Source: Rhynochetos jubatus (taxonomy: Eukaryota > Chordata > Aves > Eurypygiformes > Rhynochetidae). Taken from it: 64,000 bases of DNA. The notes beneath the pieces were generated by a model. That model searched no databases and was not told the origin of the DNA. It was given only the letters and a program-made list of their open reading frames with translations. Position numbers and translations under genes: made by a program. Positions 46,543-60,951 of the stretch are shown piece by piece. The stretch lies in contig CM050664.1 of the NCBI GenBank assembly GCA_027574665.1, forward strand, positions 16,518,774 to 16,582,773, written 5' to 3'. Position 1 is the stretch's first letter. The number at the start of each line of letters is the position of its first letter.

Positions 46543-49500
46543 CTACAGTTCATGGCTGACAGTCCTGGCTCTGGGCAGTGAGTGAGCGTTGGCCACCCCA
46601 GCACTGAGCGTGCGTGGCACCTCGCTGCCAGTGAGCTTCCTCAGCCGGAGGATCTCCTGCTTGTACCTGCAACGGGGAAGCAGCACCATCACTGCCTGTG
46701 CGGTCACAACCCCGCCGATCGCTCACACGCGGGACCGATAAATCTAAACATTTTGCCTTGCGTTCGCTGCACGCTAAGGACACGCAGTGTCGGTTAATTC
46801 AGAGCAGCCAGCCCAGGCACCGAGCCACACCGGGAGCTGAGCCCTAGCAGATATAAAATCGCAGCCATGGAAGAGGTGTTTGTCAGCCCTGCCAGGTAAT
46901 GGTACCAGCAACAAGCCCGGGAGTCTGACCCAAGTGAGACTGGGGAGTTACGGCAGGCTCAGTCGGACCATTGCTCCGACAGACATGTCCTGCTTGTTCT
47001 CGCCCTTCCTTGCTCGAGCATCTGTTCCCCCTGCTTTGGGGTGTGATGAGCCAAGGAGAGGGCACCATAGTTCAGGGGCTGCTGGAAGGCTTTAGATTTT
47101 AGGCAATCCCTCTCTTAGTTTTCCTCCAAAGGATGGGTGAGTGCACAGGGAAGGAGACGTGCAGCAGAGCAGGCCAGATGCTGCCCCCCTGCCCTGCAGA
47201 ATAAGGGATGGTGGCAGCTGCCCGCACAGCTGGACGTGCCGGCAGCACTGCTGGAAGGCAGGTCAGCGCCGACAGCGTGGCAGGCACGGCCGTGTCACCG
47301 GCAATTAGCCTGGGAGATAAACGTGGAGCACAACACAGAGAATGTGCGAAGGGGGATGCTACCATCTCACCTTGCAAGATGCTTATCTATGTATTCCTGC
47401 AGCTCTGACACCTGCTCTTCTGCCACAATGGCCCGCGTCAGCAGCTGGCTTCTCTTCTGCTCCAAATCCTCCTGGAGGGGAAAGGAAACGTGGAGAAAAC
47501 GGTCAGCTCTGTGAGATGAGAGTGAAGTTGCTCAGTTCCCCTGCCAGGCGAGACCAACCACTTCCCCGTCACTCAGCTCTGGTACCACTTGGTGTTAGGC
47601 TACAGAAGCAGCTGAAAACTGATGTGCTAAGGGAAAGGAGCCTGGTGACGATAGCACAGCTTTCCGCAGGCACTGCCGCTCCAGGGCATCGGCCAGGCAG
47701 CCTGCCCTGGCCAGGGCGCAGGTGTGGGGGGCCAAGGACACCCCGCACGGGCAGCAACCCCTGCCTGCCAAGCCATCAACTCCCCCAGAACCTTCAGAGA
47801 CACCTGGCAGAGCAGTCAGTAGATGTGGCACTCAGATACAGAGCTTTCATGCCTGTCCACTGGTAGTTTGGTGCAGAGGGAAGTTACCTTCTCTTAGATA
47901 AAAAGACATTTGCTTTTTTGCACAGTGTCTCTGGGCAGATCATCATCTTTCCCAAGTTAACTGCACGGTCCCTGTGTCACCAGGAGGATCTGAGGTGCTT
48001 GACCGAGCTCACCCCTGAGACACACAGCCGAGCCAGGAGCAGGACCTGCTCCCAGCGCAGCACTCCAGAACTCAGCCACGGCCTCTCCCTTCTTTTGGCT
48101 GCAAAGATAGACACAATTTAGGTGTTTAGCTTTACGTGACCAGAGAAGGGCAGAGCACTTCCTCAGGCGCTGGGGACAGAGAAAGGCATGACATGGAGGC
48201 AAGCTGGTAGCACGTCTGTAGCCTTGTTTACCACAGAAAACTGAACCTCTGCTTGGAATCATGGGAACTTTTAGGCTGGAAAAGAGCTTTAAGGTAAAGT
48301 CTAACCATTTCCAAACTGCTTGGTTCCCAAAGCCCTTTTCCCCTGTGTGTGTCAGGGATCCCAGCACTTCCCACTGCTGCCATCACTACTGGACAGCAAA
48401 CGCCACTCCCAGCGAGCATCAGCACAGTTTGATGGGTGCTGCAGAGCAGCGTTGGGATGGAGAGAGCTCTGGGACACCCCATTCCTGTGTACAGCACAAA
48501 TATCCGTGGGAAGAACCAGACTGGGAAGCTGATTCAGATTAGGCTTGAACCAGGGTGAATACAGACCCAGTTTATGCGGATGCTTGTGCTGGAACAAGGG
48601 AGGAAGCAATACAGCCCATCGAGCAGCAGCTGTGAGGGCCGGGAAAGCACAGTCTCGATAAATCACCGACCGGGGATCTCTGTGGGTTGAGACCAAAGCC
48701 ACAGGAAGGCTCTGTGGGAAGCCACCACGCTCCAGCCTGGAGCAGCTTGTGGCCCCCAGGGCAGCACATCTTTGACGTGTGGGTAAGGGCTAAACTTTTA
48801 TTCCAGACCTCTACCTGGGTGCTGTGTGCGAACTCCCGGAGCTGCTTCCTGACCTCCGCCCAGCCCTCCTCGTCCAGCTGCCTAGGAGAGAAAAAGCAGA
48901 TTTTGATCATGAACAGACCTCCAAATCCAGCCCATCCGCAGGCCACACAGCTCTGCATGTCCACAGCTCCTGTCCATCAGACCATAAACCCCAGCGCTCT
49001 CAGCCTTTTCTCTCCCGATGCCCCAAACCTCAGGGCATGCTGTGCTCTCCCTGTGCCCAGGCACAGGAGTCCCAGCCCTTCTTCTGCCAACCTGGGATTC
49101 CCCGCTGCGACGGCTGGATTTCTTCCAAGTTCACATCAACGCTCATACATCAGAGGACTCCGTGCAGAAAGAGTCCTTAACCTGACACTGCAGGACTGGA
49201 TTTGATGGAAACAGGGAGCAATCAATGCCAAACGCTGGCGCTTTTGATGCTTCTGAGCACAAACCCTCCCGTTCTGGTCGCTGAGCGCGATAGGTGAGCT
49301 GGCTGTGCAGCCCAGCCGTGGGAAAGTTCTTCCTATTCTGTCCCAGTCTGAATGAGCAAAATACAGGTCACATCTGATGCTCAGGGAATTTGGGTTGTAT
49401 GAAGGGAGGAATGCATTGTGTTCAAGAGCAGGCTGCGACTGCCAGAGTTCCCTCTGGTGGCTGAAGCCTCCGGGCCCAGGCACTGGGGAAATCGTGGCTG

Positions 49501-52500
49501 AGATTTCATGGGAGCAGAAGGGAACAATGAACAGTGGAGCCACACGGCCGATAAAGGCGAAAAGCAGCAGGAGTTAGAGCTGAAGCGCTGCGGTTACGCC
49601 AGGGTCCGCGTCTCTAGCTAGGTGGGCAAGGTGATGGCGTGGGGAAGACCCATGTGCACACAGAAAACGGGTTTGAAGTGTGGAGAGGCTCTTGGCAGCT
49701 GTAAAATAACGAGATGCATTGCTTAACAACGAGATGCATTGCTAAAATGCAGGTTCTGGTACTTCTCTGTCTTGTTCCTGCGGCAAGTCTGCCAAAATTA
49801 GCACATCTATTCAAGGACTACTGCTATTTTTCAGCGTGGAGATCATGGCAGAGACTGGTTAAGGCTCGAGCTCTCTCCGAGTCGCTGCTCCAGACCCCGG
49901 TGGCTCGGGCACTGACTGCCTCCTCAGCACTGGCATGCAGTTAATGAAATACCTGACGTGTTTTCTAGGCTACCACGTTTTAAAAGGCTGAAAAATCCCA
50001 GCTCAGATTTCTCCTACACTTTGTTCCACCTCTCCACAGCTACAGTTGATAGAGATTCAACAGAATAATGGAGCAGGGGGAAGAGACCCATCAAAAATGA
50101 GCAAATAAAGGGCATGTCAGGAAGCCGGGGAGATATCAGTACAGGGTCACCTAAGGGTTCCAGCCCAGCTTCTGCGTTGAGAGGGAGGAGAAACGAGACC
50201 ATCCCAAACTGGTGGTGTTCCACTTGCCTTTCTCAGGTTGTGATCCACCAAAGCACTCAGGCGTATGCTAAACTTCAGCTTCTAAAGAGATCAGCGAGAC
50301 TAAAAACATGATTAAATCAAACATGTGCTTAAGAGCTTTCTTGGATGGAGGCCCAAATGACCAACTCATTTCACCACAGGAAACGTTGCGCTGAGATGAC
50401 AGCTGGCTTTTCTTCTCGGATGAGTCCCTATCAGCTCACTTTCTCCCTATTTATTACTGTCTCCAAGCAAAGCAGAAAAGACTCCTCAATCCACACAGCA
50501 AGGAGAATTCATAATTGCAAACAGCCTGAGAAACGAACAGGACTTACCGCTCAGGGGACAGCGGAAAGCCGGAGGTTTCTTTCAGTCTTTTCTGAAGGCA
50601 AAGGAAGAACATTATACCCGTAAGTGTTAAACCATTGCAATCTCACCTCACTTTGAAGAAAGCGGCATGACATATCCTAGCACTCCAACAGCCGCCAGTG
50701 CCCTGGCAAGGGCAATCTTAAGGTTTAGGTCTCCCATCCTCTGAATTTTTAAATAAATGTATCTCAGGCAAATCAAGAGACACGTCTCTGCCCAGGCAGA
50801 AATGGTGGGAGGATGTGGAGCTGACTGGCGTGTTTCTGAGTGGGGTCTCCTGCTCAGTTAGCTATTCACGCTAAGGCAAAGGCATTCAAGAACAGAAAGT
50901 CCCATCCTATCCCCCCGTACTCGCCTCTTCCTTTAGCAGTGAGTGAGTCTGCGGGCCTGGCAGCTCTCCCATAACATCTGCTACTCCTCAGCCCCCCCAG
51001 AGCTCACCCACCCCAATCTATGGGGCTGCCCAGCCTCCTGGATCTAACCATAACTCACCCCTACGCAGCAGGGTTAAAGCAACAAGGGGACTGCTTGGTC
51101 ATCTGCCTCTTCCCAAAATGCAAGTAAGCACTACCCCTGCCTGTGCCACAGTAAACCCTCAGGGAATACCTAAGGAAGGGGCTGAATCTATCACTTGTGA
51201 GACTCCCCCCACCCCACCCCCAGTTTCACCGCTGCAGAAAGCCAGCAGCCCAGCCACCACCTGCAATTCCTGTAGCTGCATCTCCAGTTTTGCTTTATCC
51301 TCCCGCAGCCGGTTTAGCTCCCGGGTTGTGTTTGTCTGCAGCTCTGGGTCCGTGATGGAAAAATGGAGCTCGGCAGGGCCACAATCCATAGCGCTGCTGC
51401 CCAAGGACCGGATCTGCTCTCGCTGGAGCCTGTAAGATGCCAGAGGGGTTAGTGCCTGGTAGCTTTGGTTAGCTAACAACACTGAGCATTGCTGCTGCTG
51501 GTGGAGGTAGCACTTGCTTGGGACCTGCTGGCTCCTGGCCACCGAGAGCCAGTCCACCTGCAAAGGGGACGTGGGAGAGCCCAGCAGTATGCACAATATT
51601 TCTGGGAGGGTTTCTGAGGGGAGCTTATCCTAGAGCTATTTGTAGCTTTTATGCCACAAGAATTTCTGCTGCTTCCCACAGCCCAAGCTGCTGAGAGAGC
51701 TGTGGAGCAGAGCTGAGAGCTCGGCAGGGACAGGCTGAGAAGCAGGAGTTATTTGTGGTACCTCTGCATTTCCACACCATCCAACACGGAAGCAGTCTTT
51801 TACCCTAAATCTTAAACAGGAGAAATGCATGTGCAAAGCAGCTCCAGGGTGTCCAGAGCACCAGGACATGTAGCTGGAGACACCTTGCTCCTGGCTTGTC
51901 AAGAGCAGGGAGATGAACATGCACTCCAGACCCCCTTCTTCACCCAGGAGTGCCATTGCTTCCATCGCATCCAGAGGGCTGGGTGCTACGGGGCACTTGC
52001 ACTTGGTCCTTAGCAACAAACTGAAGAGACAGGGGCAGCCCAGACCCTGGCTTAGCCCTACCCATAAGCAATCAGCAGGTTCTCATGCTTCTTGACCAAG
52101 TTCTTCATGCGTTTCTTGTAGCCACGTGCCGCTCCAGCTAGCTGCTCTTCCCGAGACTTGTAGGAAGCCCTGATATCCTTCAGCATGCTATCCACAAAGC
52201 GTTTCATGTGAGCATGATCGGCCGGGGCTTTGCTAGGCCCCGTTACATTGCTGGATTTGCTGTCCATATAGTCCTTTAAACACACAGAGAAATCGAGGTG
52301 ATCAAGTCATTCCGTATGGCCTGTAACCCATTTCACACAGAGAATGTGCAGGCATATTTGTGCTAACAGTGCAGAGAATAGGGCACATATTCCATTTTCT
52401 AAGAGCAGGAAAGACTGATTAACATCCATCATGGCCCTTCAGGGCAGAGAAGGCATCTGTACTGTATCAGTGACCTGCCCAGGGAAACACGCATCAGCGT

Positions 52501-55500
52501 CGGGAGTTACCAACTCTAGTCCCGTATTCTTTCCAATGAGCCCGCTCTCTCTGCTAGCTAGGAGATGCTTCAGCATGACTCTGTTAGAAATTAAACTTTT
52601 TTAATTGTAAAAATCTCTTTGCTTAGTCTCCTAATCCATCACCACACCATGTTCTTCGAAACCAGCCTTCTCCCAGCACAGAAGCTTTTGCCAAAACCTG
52701 CTTAACTGCTACCGAGGTGGGTAGAAAGAGGTTTTTTCCCAGTCCCCTGCTCAGTATAGTCAGGTGTCTGTGCCTGAAAGGCCTGCCTTTTTCCAGGTCC
52801 TCACCAAGCTCTGGGGGTCCTACTCTACGTCAAAGGTGCTTGTTCCCAGAGCAGGTCCCAGGCACTGGGATTACGGGGCTCTGTAGCTGACCTCGGAGCT
52901 GCCAGAGCTCCCTGTGGGGACAGCAGCAGTCACCATGGAGGAGGTGACAAAGCCAGGAGTGGCATCGCCTGGCCTGCCGAGGGAAGTTGTCAGGGCAATG
53001 GTGACTAGAAGCCAACTGGAAGGCAGCCATTGTAAATAAAAGGATCTTTCAGTCCAAGTAATCTGACCAAGAAAGAAAGTCCCAGCAGAAGATCACAGCC
53101 CATCTAGTGTAGCCACAGGGGAAATCTGGGCCAGCATCTCTTCCCCCAGGCCAAGCCAAGGGCACAGAATCCCCATCCAGCTGCAAGCATGGTTCCCCAA
53201 GCCCCACTGCCTGCTCTGCCCCACGTCCCAGCAAGGATGGGAAGCTGCAGCAGCCTGCAAGAAGTAGGCAGCCAGCATGGAGAGACCTCCCCAGCCCAGG
53301 ACAGCCCCTGGGGCTGGGGGCACCCACCGCCACATCCTTGATGTACTGTGTGAGCCGGGTGCGATATTCCTCATTCAGCTCCTTCAACCGGAGCTGCAGC
53401 TGCGAGTTCTCTGCCTCCACCTCTTGGAGCTGGCTCTGGGAGGTGAGCAGCATCTAGACACAGCAAACACATTCACTGGTGCCCTCATCCTCTGGCCAAG
53501 CAAGGGGCACTAAGAAGCTCCATAAGAGAGAGGGGACTTCATTTCCAGATGTTCAACTTTACTAGAGCTGGGAAGGTCCTGGGTTTTCACAGAAATGATT
53601 ACAGTCTCTATTCCCCTGCTACCTCTGTCATTTGCAGTCCCTCTCCTCATGATTTCACCAACTCTTTCAAATTGTCGGTGAATAAAATTCCTCCCACCAC
53701 TGGTGCCAAGCAGCACCTTCCACCACGCACAGCGCACCCCTGGAGAAGGAAACTGCACCAGGAGCAGCACCTTGGTATGACAAAGGCCCTGGAGAGGTAG
53801 ACGTGTCCGAGTACCTCAGTACAAGACATCCACCCCCTGCGAGCTCCAGGAGAAGCACACGGCACCCAGGAGGAGCGGATGAGCAGGGACAGTCCTGGAA
53901 GGGAGCCTGTCCTTACCGCTGCCTGCTGCACCAGCTTGTGCTCGGTGTCCCCGATGGCTCCCTTCGCCTCCTGCAGCTCCTTCCCCATCGCCATCCTGGG
54001 CACACAGGAAGAAGGTGCATTTATTTTAACCCCCCACACTTCTCTGTAGGTCCAATACAGCCAGCTTTGAGAAGGAAATCATGACAGGATGACAGAAATC
54101 TTGCAGCAGCAGCTGCCAGCCCCACTAGCTGTGTGCCAGCCAGCAGCCACAGAGCTCTCACAGCAAAGGTGAACGTCCTGCACAGTCAGACGGTCTAGTT
54201 CTCCAGCCTCCCTGCTGTGGCAGCCTTAGCCGGGACACCGACCCCATCCCTGTCGATGGGAGAACCGCCATGGGGGTAAGGGCTAGGGCTGGATTAATCT
54301 CTGGGCTGTCACACATTTGCCGTGTGTGTCACAGGGGTGAGATCTTCAGCAGTGCATAGGCCAGTCGGGTACCTAAACACCACCAACTTTTAAGCAAACA
54401 GGTGACCCCCTTAAGAGGCTGGAAAACATCAGTTTGGACTTCCAGGCCTCACCTTTTTTCAAGGGTGAACCATCATTTCTCCCCCTGTACCTCGTCAAAG
54501 GCAGGCTGCCTCCTGTCCTGTTCCCAAGGATCAAATTGATCTGCAATGAGCTCCACAAATGCCCAGCCAAACAGAAGGATGTGCCCTCAAACACTCACAC
54601 TCTCTCTTCCAGCTTCTGCTGCTGTGAAGAGTAGGTTTTCTTCAGTTTTTCAAGCTCCACTTTTATGTGATCCTGGTTTCCCAGCAACTGGGGGACAAAC
54701 GAAGAGGAACATGAGAGAGAGTGCTGAGCTGAGAGGGATTTGTGAACAGGGAGGCAGTGAGGAGAGCCTCCAGCTGAGCACAAGTCCAGCTGACCCATGA
54801 CATACTGGGGAAAGGGCAGGTTTAACTGGGAGTGACCGGTGCCCTGTAGCACAGCAGAAGCGGCGTGTGCTCTGGAGACAGGGCACACGGAGCTGCACAC
54901 GTGTTGTTCCCCCAAGGGAGAGTCTCACTCTGAGAGTCCGATTCCCAGGAGGAGCTGGTATGGCACAGGCTGCAGATGGGAAGGAGACAGGGAGCATCTC
55001 TTTGCACTTGGGTTTGGGGGCTCTAGCACCGCCACCTTTCTCAAGTAAAGGCAAGAAGAAAATAAGTAAGTGTCCTCGGTTTTGTTGGCTTCTAAACTCC
55101 TGCCTGTGTTAACGCAGGGGCACTGACCGGGGGAAGCCCAGCTGCCCTTTCCCAGCTTTTGCCTGCACAAGACCTGGAGTTGTTCTAGTCTCATTTTTCA
55201 ACTGCACCAAAAAATATTTAAAAATAAATCAAGGCATCAGCTCATCCACAAAATTCAAGTTAGCACCAGGAGGTGCCAGCCACACTCGGACTGAATTCCC
55301 CCTCTGCTTCCCCAAGGATCCAGCAGACCCCCCCACACTCACGTTTCTCTCCAGCTTTTGCTGCTCGTGTCCAGAGGCAGCTGCGTCTTCTGGCTGGTTT
55401 TAGTAAGAGACAGAAGAAGGTGCCTGTTAGATCCCTGTTCTCCAAGGAGCTGGCAACAGGGCAGAGAGGTCCTTACCTTCGCCTTCCGAGCAGAGAGACG

Positions 55501-58500
55501 GCGCGTCGTTGCTCGCACTCTTTCCAGCTCGGCAGAGGACTCCTCGGCCGTGGCGGGGGAGCGGTAGCTCTCTGTGCAGGGAAAGGTGCTCCTGGCATTG
55601 GCCAAGTTGAGCAGCTCTAGGCTGAGCTCTTCGTTCTTCATGACCTGCCAGGTCAAACAAGAAGGAAAAGAGCTTCTGAAATCCCGCCTCTCTGGCTCTG
55701 CATGCTGCCTGTCCTGCTGCTTGTGGTGTACACGAGGCAGGCACTCACGTCCCCTCCTGAAAGCAAGTTTTATTTTTAGTTCTCTCTCATGCATCCGAAG
55801 ATACGAGTGGTTTTCTGATTCTCATGGAAATGCCGGGTCAGTGTCACGGCCAGGCAGCAGGGTTATCCACCTTAGATACCCTTACTCCCTCTGCCCATCT
55901 CTCTTTCACAGATACAGATCCAGGTGCCAGCCCTGGGCACAGCTCTGCCACCACCCCTCCATCCTGCCCTCCAGCCTCCCTCCTCACGCTAGCCCTGGAC
56001 CCTCCGCAGAGCTTCCCGACACTTGGGGCACGGCTTTCCCCGTACGATGGCTTTGGGCAGCGCTGGACTCCATGATGTAAGGGCCAAGTCTCCAAACATC
56101 CAGGGCTGACGCCACCCAGCTAATTCCAGTTTTGTTTGAATGCATCCCTCCAGCAGCAGCCAGCCCACAGCACCGTGTAGGCAGGCAGATTCAAAGCGGT
56201 GCTGGTGCAAAGTGACACATTTCCAAAAGATAAAGAAGATCTGAATGAGAAAAGCTCAGTTACAGGTGATCTGGAAGGAACACTGGGGGAATTCATGTCT
56301 CACGGGAGGGTTTCTATGTAGATAACAAAGCTTTGATGGGGTTTATGACTGGGGACAAGCTTGAGTAATTGTTACCATGGCAGTGAATCGGGAGGATGGG
56401 AGGCAGAGGTCATCTGAGTCATCCGTGGAGAGAATAGCTTATCAAAAGATAGCACAGGGTGGGCTGAGGGAGAGAGGAGAGGAGAAAAGAGGCTGACAAA
56501 GAGGTGAGATATACAGCTGTGAAAACTGACAGCTACGCAGAGACAGGCTGCTTGTTCTCCAACCGAAAACGATCCATCTGCAGCTGTCAGCCCTGACAAT
56601 TTGATCAGAGGGGGTCAAGGCAAGCCCAGAACTACCAGCTTAGGGAAAGAAAGAGGCAGTCCCAGGTTTGCCATGGGCTTCGCTGCCTTCCCTGCGCTCT
56701 CAAGTCTGGCCCTGCTCCAGGGAAAAGCCCGTTCGTGGATCTGGTTCGCAGCCATTTGGGTTCCCTCCGACGGCCTCACTTTGTAGCACCAGTGCAGACG
56801 GCGTAAGCCTGCCAAACAAAAGAGGAGGAGGAAACGGAGAGTCGAGGAAAGGTCAGAGTCTTGAAAAGGAAGAATTTACAGCGAGTTAGAAAACAGGCAC
56901 AAAGTGACTGGCTGGCATCTTCTGGAAGGCACTTCCCCAGGGACAGGCAAGGCCTGCTCCTTCGCCTGGGACAGACACGGGGCGATGTGTGAATCCAGCC
57001 GTACAATGGGGGCCACGACAATTCAGAGGCTCTAACTGTTCCCATACAAGGGGCCGTGAATGAGCTCACCGAGCTGCTTCTGCGCCAAGCAGCCATGACA
57101 ACATATTGGCAAGGTCACAAGTAGCACTTGTAATTGGGAATGTGTAAAAGGTTCATTGTCTCCCCCGAAGAGCGCCGGGGAAGGGGAGGGGGCAGAACCA
57201 CAGGCTGCTATTCCCATTTCCTTTGGGAAAGTCCACACTAGGAAAATAATGAGCAAGAGGCCCATGCCGTGACAAGTCCTGACCTGCCAAGCTGGAGCCT
57301 CTTTTGCTTCGGGCAGGGATATTTGGTACTCAGAGCCAAGCAACTGGGGTAAAATCCACAGCCTATGAATTACAACCAAGGAGTTCACCCTTGGCTTCTG
57401 GACCCTGGTCCACTAATTCTTCTGGACACTATGTGGGCACATGACTGAATCTGCATGCTTTCACTCTCTGAAACATTCCAGGATCCAAGTGAAAGCACCA
57501 ACCTGTTAAACCCATCATTTAGAGATGTCAGCCACCTGAAACTCTGATTTTTGACAAACATATTGCACCCCCTTGGGGACAAGAAGCAAGCAAGACTGCT
57601 GAACGCCGAGCTGTTCCTCCGCAGCCTGGCAGTCCTGTGTCTCAGCAGCGTGCTGCCTGGCTGACAGTCAGCCACACGTGCTCAGCCTCGTGCTCTGGCA
57701 GGACGATGGGGTGGGTTCACACCCCTGCAAGCAGCTGAGCTTGCCTCCTTGTAAGAAATTTCCATTTCTCAGCTTATGGGAGAGAAATGATAGCTTCACA
57801 AGAGGCACTAACTCACTTCTTTGCATCGGGATCATCGTGACCTTGTATACTCCTCCTCCTGAGCTCTGCAGGTGGATGCTCACCGTAAAGAGAGACTGGA
57901 CACTGCCTAAACCAGCGTGCCTGGTCCCAGCCCCACATCTTCCCATCACAGCTCTGCACAGGGCCAGCATGATAAACCAGGTCATTTGGCTGAACCAGCT
58001 AAACTGTCAGGGGAGGGAGGCAGGAAGGTGTCAGTCATCTGATCCAACTCAAAAAGAAGAAGTGGGAGGGGGGAGAGGGAGTGAAGAGAGGAAGGTCTAT
58101 TGAAGTAGCTATTCTTGCCCAAGAAATAGACAAATCTGGGTCCAAAAGACTTTAGTTGACAATCGCTAAGCTAAGAGTCACCAGGAAATTCACTGTATTT
58201 TAAGGAACAATCAGAAACTTGCTTATATCCAGCGTGTTTATAAACTGGCCGACCTCAAAACCTTCCAGGCCCCTTCCCGCTGCCATACGAAATGAGAGCG
58301 GCTACAATCAGTTCACGTGCAGCCCGCGCAAGCCATGCAGAAAAAAAGGGGAAACAAAGCACGCTAGCAGTCAAGAGGGACCTGCAACGTGCACTCCAAC
58401 CAGCCCCGCAGTGACCTCCTCGTTGCTAGTGACAGGGTCTGGGGTGGCATGAAAAGAGAACCCCTGGCAGCGGGGTGCCCAGAAGAGCATTGCACACAGG

Positions 58501-59871
58501 CCAGCGTGTGCTCAGCACCGTCCCTGCTGCGCAACGCAAGTTCTGCAAGCCCTGCTAGAAGGTGACCACGTTACGTGAAATCCCTGGGCCCTGAAAACGA
58601 AACCGTGCGCAGGCTACGGTGTCTCACAGCTGGCGAATCTTACTGGGCCTGAGCTGTGACGTGGGTACGCAACCCAAAGCCAACCAAGCTCCCTGTAGCC
58701 AGGTAATTGAGACGGAGTTGAGAAAATCAGGGCGAACACCCTGTCTCACCTCCTGGTCCAGTTCTTTGCTTAGGGCCAGGTAATTGCTTTTCAAAATGAT
58801 GTACTCATCCGCCAGCTCCTTCCGACTGCTCTCCAGAGCGTGCAGGCGTTCCTGTAAGGCATCTCGCTCCCCGGTGACTTTCTCACTGCAGAGCTCCAGC
58901 TCCTGTACACGGTTCTCCAGGTCCAGGATCTGCAGAGGCAAGGCAACAGAATTACACTTTGGCAGAGACCAGCAGCATCAGAGGGCTTCTGTTTGGACAA
59001 ACAGGTTCTGCGCTATGACTTAGAGATGAGTTTCATGGTATCTGGGGCATCGGGGGGATTCATTGCTCTAGCTGAAGCCAAGAGAATACACCAAGCAAAG
59101 CAGAGACGGATGTGTAACAACCTGCAGCTCTGGATAAGGGTATTGGCAGAGGTGAATCAACTCTACTTCAAACTTTTGGATACCATATTTTTCAGTTCAA
59201 AGTTCTCCGTCTCATACTGCTCCTTCATTTTGTTTGTCTCGATCTGGAGATCAATGAGGTCTTTGGAAATCTGGGAGAAAGAAAGGACATTATATAGGGC
59301 ACAGACTGATTCTGAGGCAAACACACTGTTTCAACAGGTCACACTGGAGAATGTGAGCACTACACCCCCCCACCTTCCCCTAGAAAGAGACACCAACATT
59401 TCCCATTGCAGATCTGACCTCCTACAGCTTCACAGCTTAGTTATCTTCAACTCCTAAAGCCTTTGTTTTACCTTCAGTTTTTCCTCTTCACTGATGACCA
59501 TTCTGGCTGACAAATCTGTTTTGGAGACAGCCAGCTTCCCCATCTTCTCCTGCAGGTCTCCGAGCCCGTACAGCCTCTCATTCCTATCCTGCAGCTGCAC
59601 CTAGAGACACACAGCAGCTCTGCCAGCTGGTGCCAGCCAGAAGAACCCTCCTTATCCATGTTTTCAGAGCTTGAACAGATTATAGATTGGATTTTCAGCT
59701 GCCGTTTTCCTCCTGCAGTTAGGATTTCATTTGCAGAGCGCTGGTTCCACGACCTGCAAAGGGGCTGCAGACCTTCATACTTACGTGTTCGTTAGCAGGA
59801 TGTTGCACGTGCTCTGTCAGAATACTTACATTCTCGTTCTCTGCAAAATCCATGTACCCAGAGTCTGGGAT
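46543..59871 (-). CDS. CCDC78: CCDC78, coiled-coil deuterosome protein, 15 exons reconstructed (N-terminus incomplete)
   Basis: Minus-strand exons are 59871-59830, 59600-59472, 59270-59184, 58929-58750, 55644-55477, 55393-55343, 54687-54599, 53995-53917, 53453-53328, 52273-52062, 51429-51261, 50591-50548, 48881-48815, 47471-47371 and 46666-46543. All are GT-AG and all phases join, giving 1668 bp, or 555 aa plus stop. The product is almost continuous coiled coil: ISKDLIDLQIETNKMKEQYE, ILDLENRVQELELC, LSKELDQEVMKNEELSLELL, SQLQEVEAENSQLQLRLKEL, DIRASYKSREEQLAGAARGY, LDEEGWAEVRKQLREFAHST and LQEYIDKHLARYKQEILRLR. Several blocks align with human CCDC78, as does the gene position. CCDC78 works at deuterosomes in centriole amplification of multiciliated cells. 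Missing are the start codon and any exons upstream of the candidate at 60952. Confidence 0.88.
48256..48345 (-). mobile_element. Short CR1 3' end in a CCDC78 intron
   Basis: The sequence starting GAATCATGGGAACTTTTAGG matches a reversed CR1 3' end (reversed terminal repeat, then GGCTGGAAAAGAGCTTTAAG). Similarity fades by about 48345. It lies in the intron between exons 48881-48815 and 47471-47371. Confidence 0.6.
55645..58749 (-). other. Largest CCDC78 intron (3.1 kb)
   Basis: It joins exons 58929-58750 and 55644-55477, whose reading frame is continuous (LSKELDQE then VMKNEELS). Apart from unplaced AT-richer sequence, no exon, RNA gene or transposon was recognised inside. Confidence 0.6.
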
Positions 59872-60951
59872 CTTCGCACAGTATCAGGCAGGCAGTGGCT
59901 GAAGAGCGAAGGAAGGATCTAAGGATCTCTATGGCACCAGCTTTTCCCTCAAGGTAGGACACAAGCAGTGTTGCTAACAACTTTGGTTACTAGCGGGTGC
60001 TAGTAACCTTGATTTTAAGGTGGAGTCAATTATTACAGCCACCCCAGGAAAAGAAATTACTCTTGTCAGGAGGTTTTCATGTTCCTAAGACAGTGCACAG
60101 CAGATACTGAAACAAGAAGCTCAGCAGACACCCCCAGTGAAGCAGCATTGCCTGCAAAGAGGTACCACTCTCTATCACAGACCATTCCCAAAATCTGGCT
60201 GTAGGGATGACCTCCACCTCTATTGCAGGGATCTTTAGGGAACTTAAAATCTGATTAACCCATTAATTGATCCATGAATCCAACCTTCTGCTTCAAGACC
60301 CTCCAGTAACATATAACATCAACTTGCTTCCAGGCAAGTTTTCTCTTGATCTCTACAGTCCTTGTATCTCCTGTGTCCATGAGCCATCCAAAGGGTCCCA
60401 GGATCTTTGAGCTCTGACCATGCCACAGCTGGCAACAGAAAAACCTTCCCTGATTTATCACTTCGCTGTGAGGAAAAATGTAAGTTTTAAAGCAAAAGAT
60501 GCACCGAAACAAACTCTGATTAGCCCAGACAGTGCTGAATCGAGACTGTTCTGGTGTACACGCTGCCACCGACTCCAACCAGCGACCATCCAGGCCTGAA
60601 CGGGACAACTCCCAAGTGTGTGCAAAGCGAGAAGTACTTGAGCAGAGTGTCCGACGTAAGAGCAAGTGTAACAGAGAGCATAAAGCACAGTGGATAACTC
60701 TGGAAGACCTTGGTGAACAGCAGCCAGTCCTTAATCCTGATTTCGGGCTCATTATCACTGCTATTTCTGTAGAGTGGGTGAGTTTAGGTAAGAGCTCGTC
60801 TCTTAGAGAAGAAAAGGTTTGACAGTGTAATGTTCCAAAAGACCGTAGCTCTGAATAACTTCTTAGTATCTGTCAAAGCTAAGAGGATGAAAGAGGGAGA
60901 GGGGCCATCCTGATAGAAGCTCTGAGCTCAGCAGAGTTTACATCTCCTCAC
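59872..60951 (-). other. CCDC78 5' intron (candidate)
   Basis: An intron if the exon at 60952-61046 is real. No other coding segment was found here. Confidence 0.4.

Noticed and set aside
51430-51560. Upstream extension of the CCDC78 exon at 51429 (frame with VDWLSVARSQQ)
   Set aside because: A stronger acceptor at 51431-51430 gives the right phase and a natural coiled-coil join. The extension has no heptad pattern.
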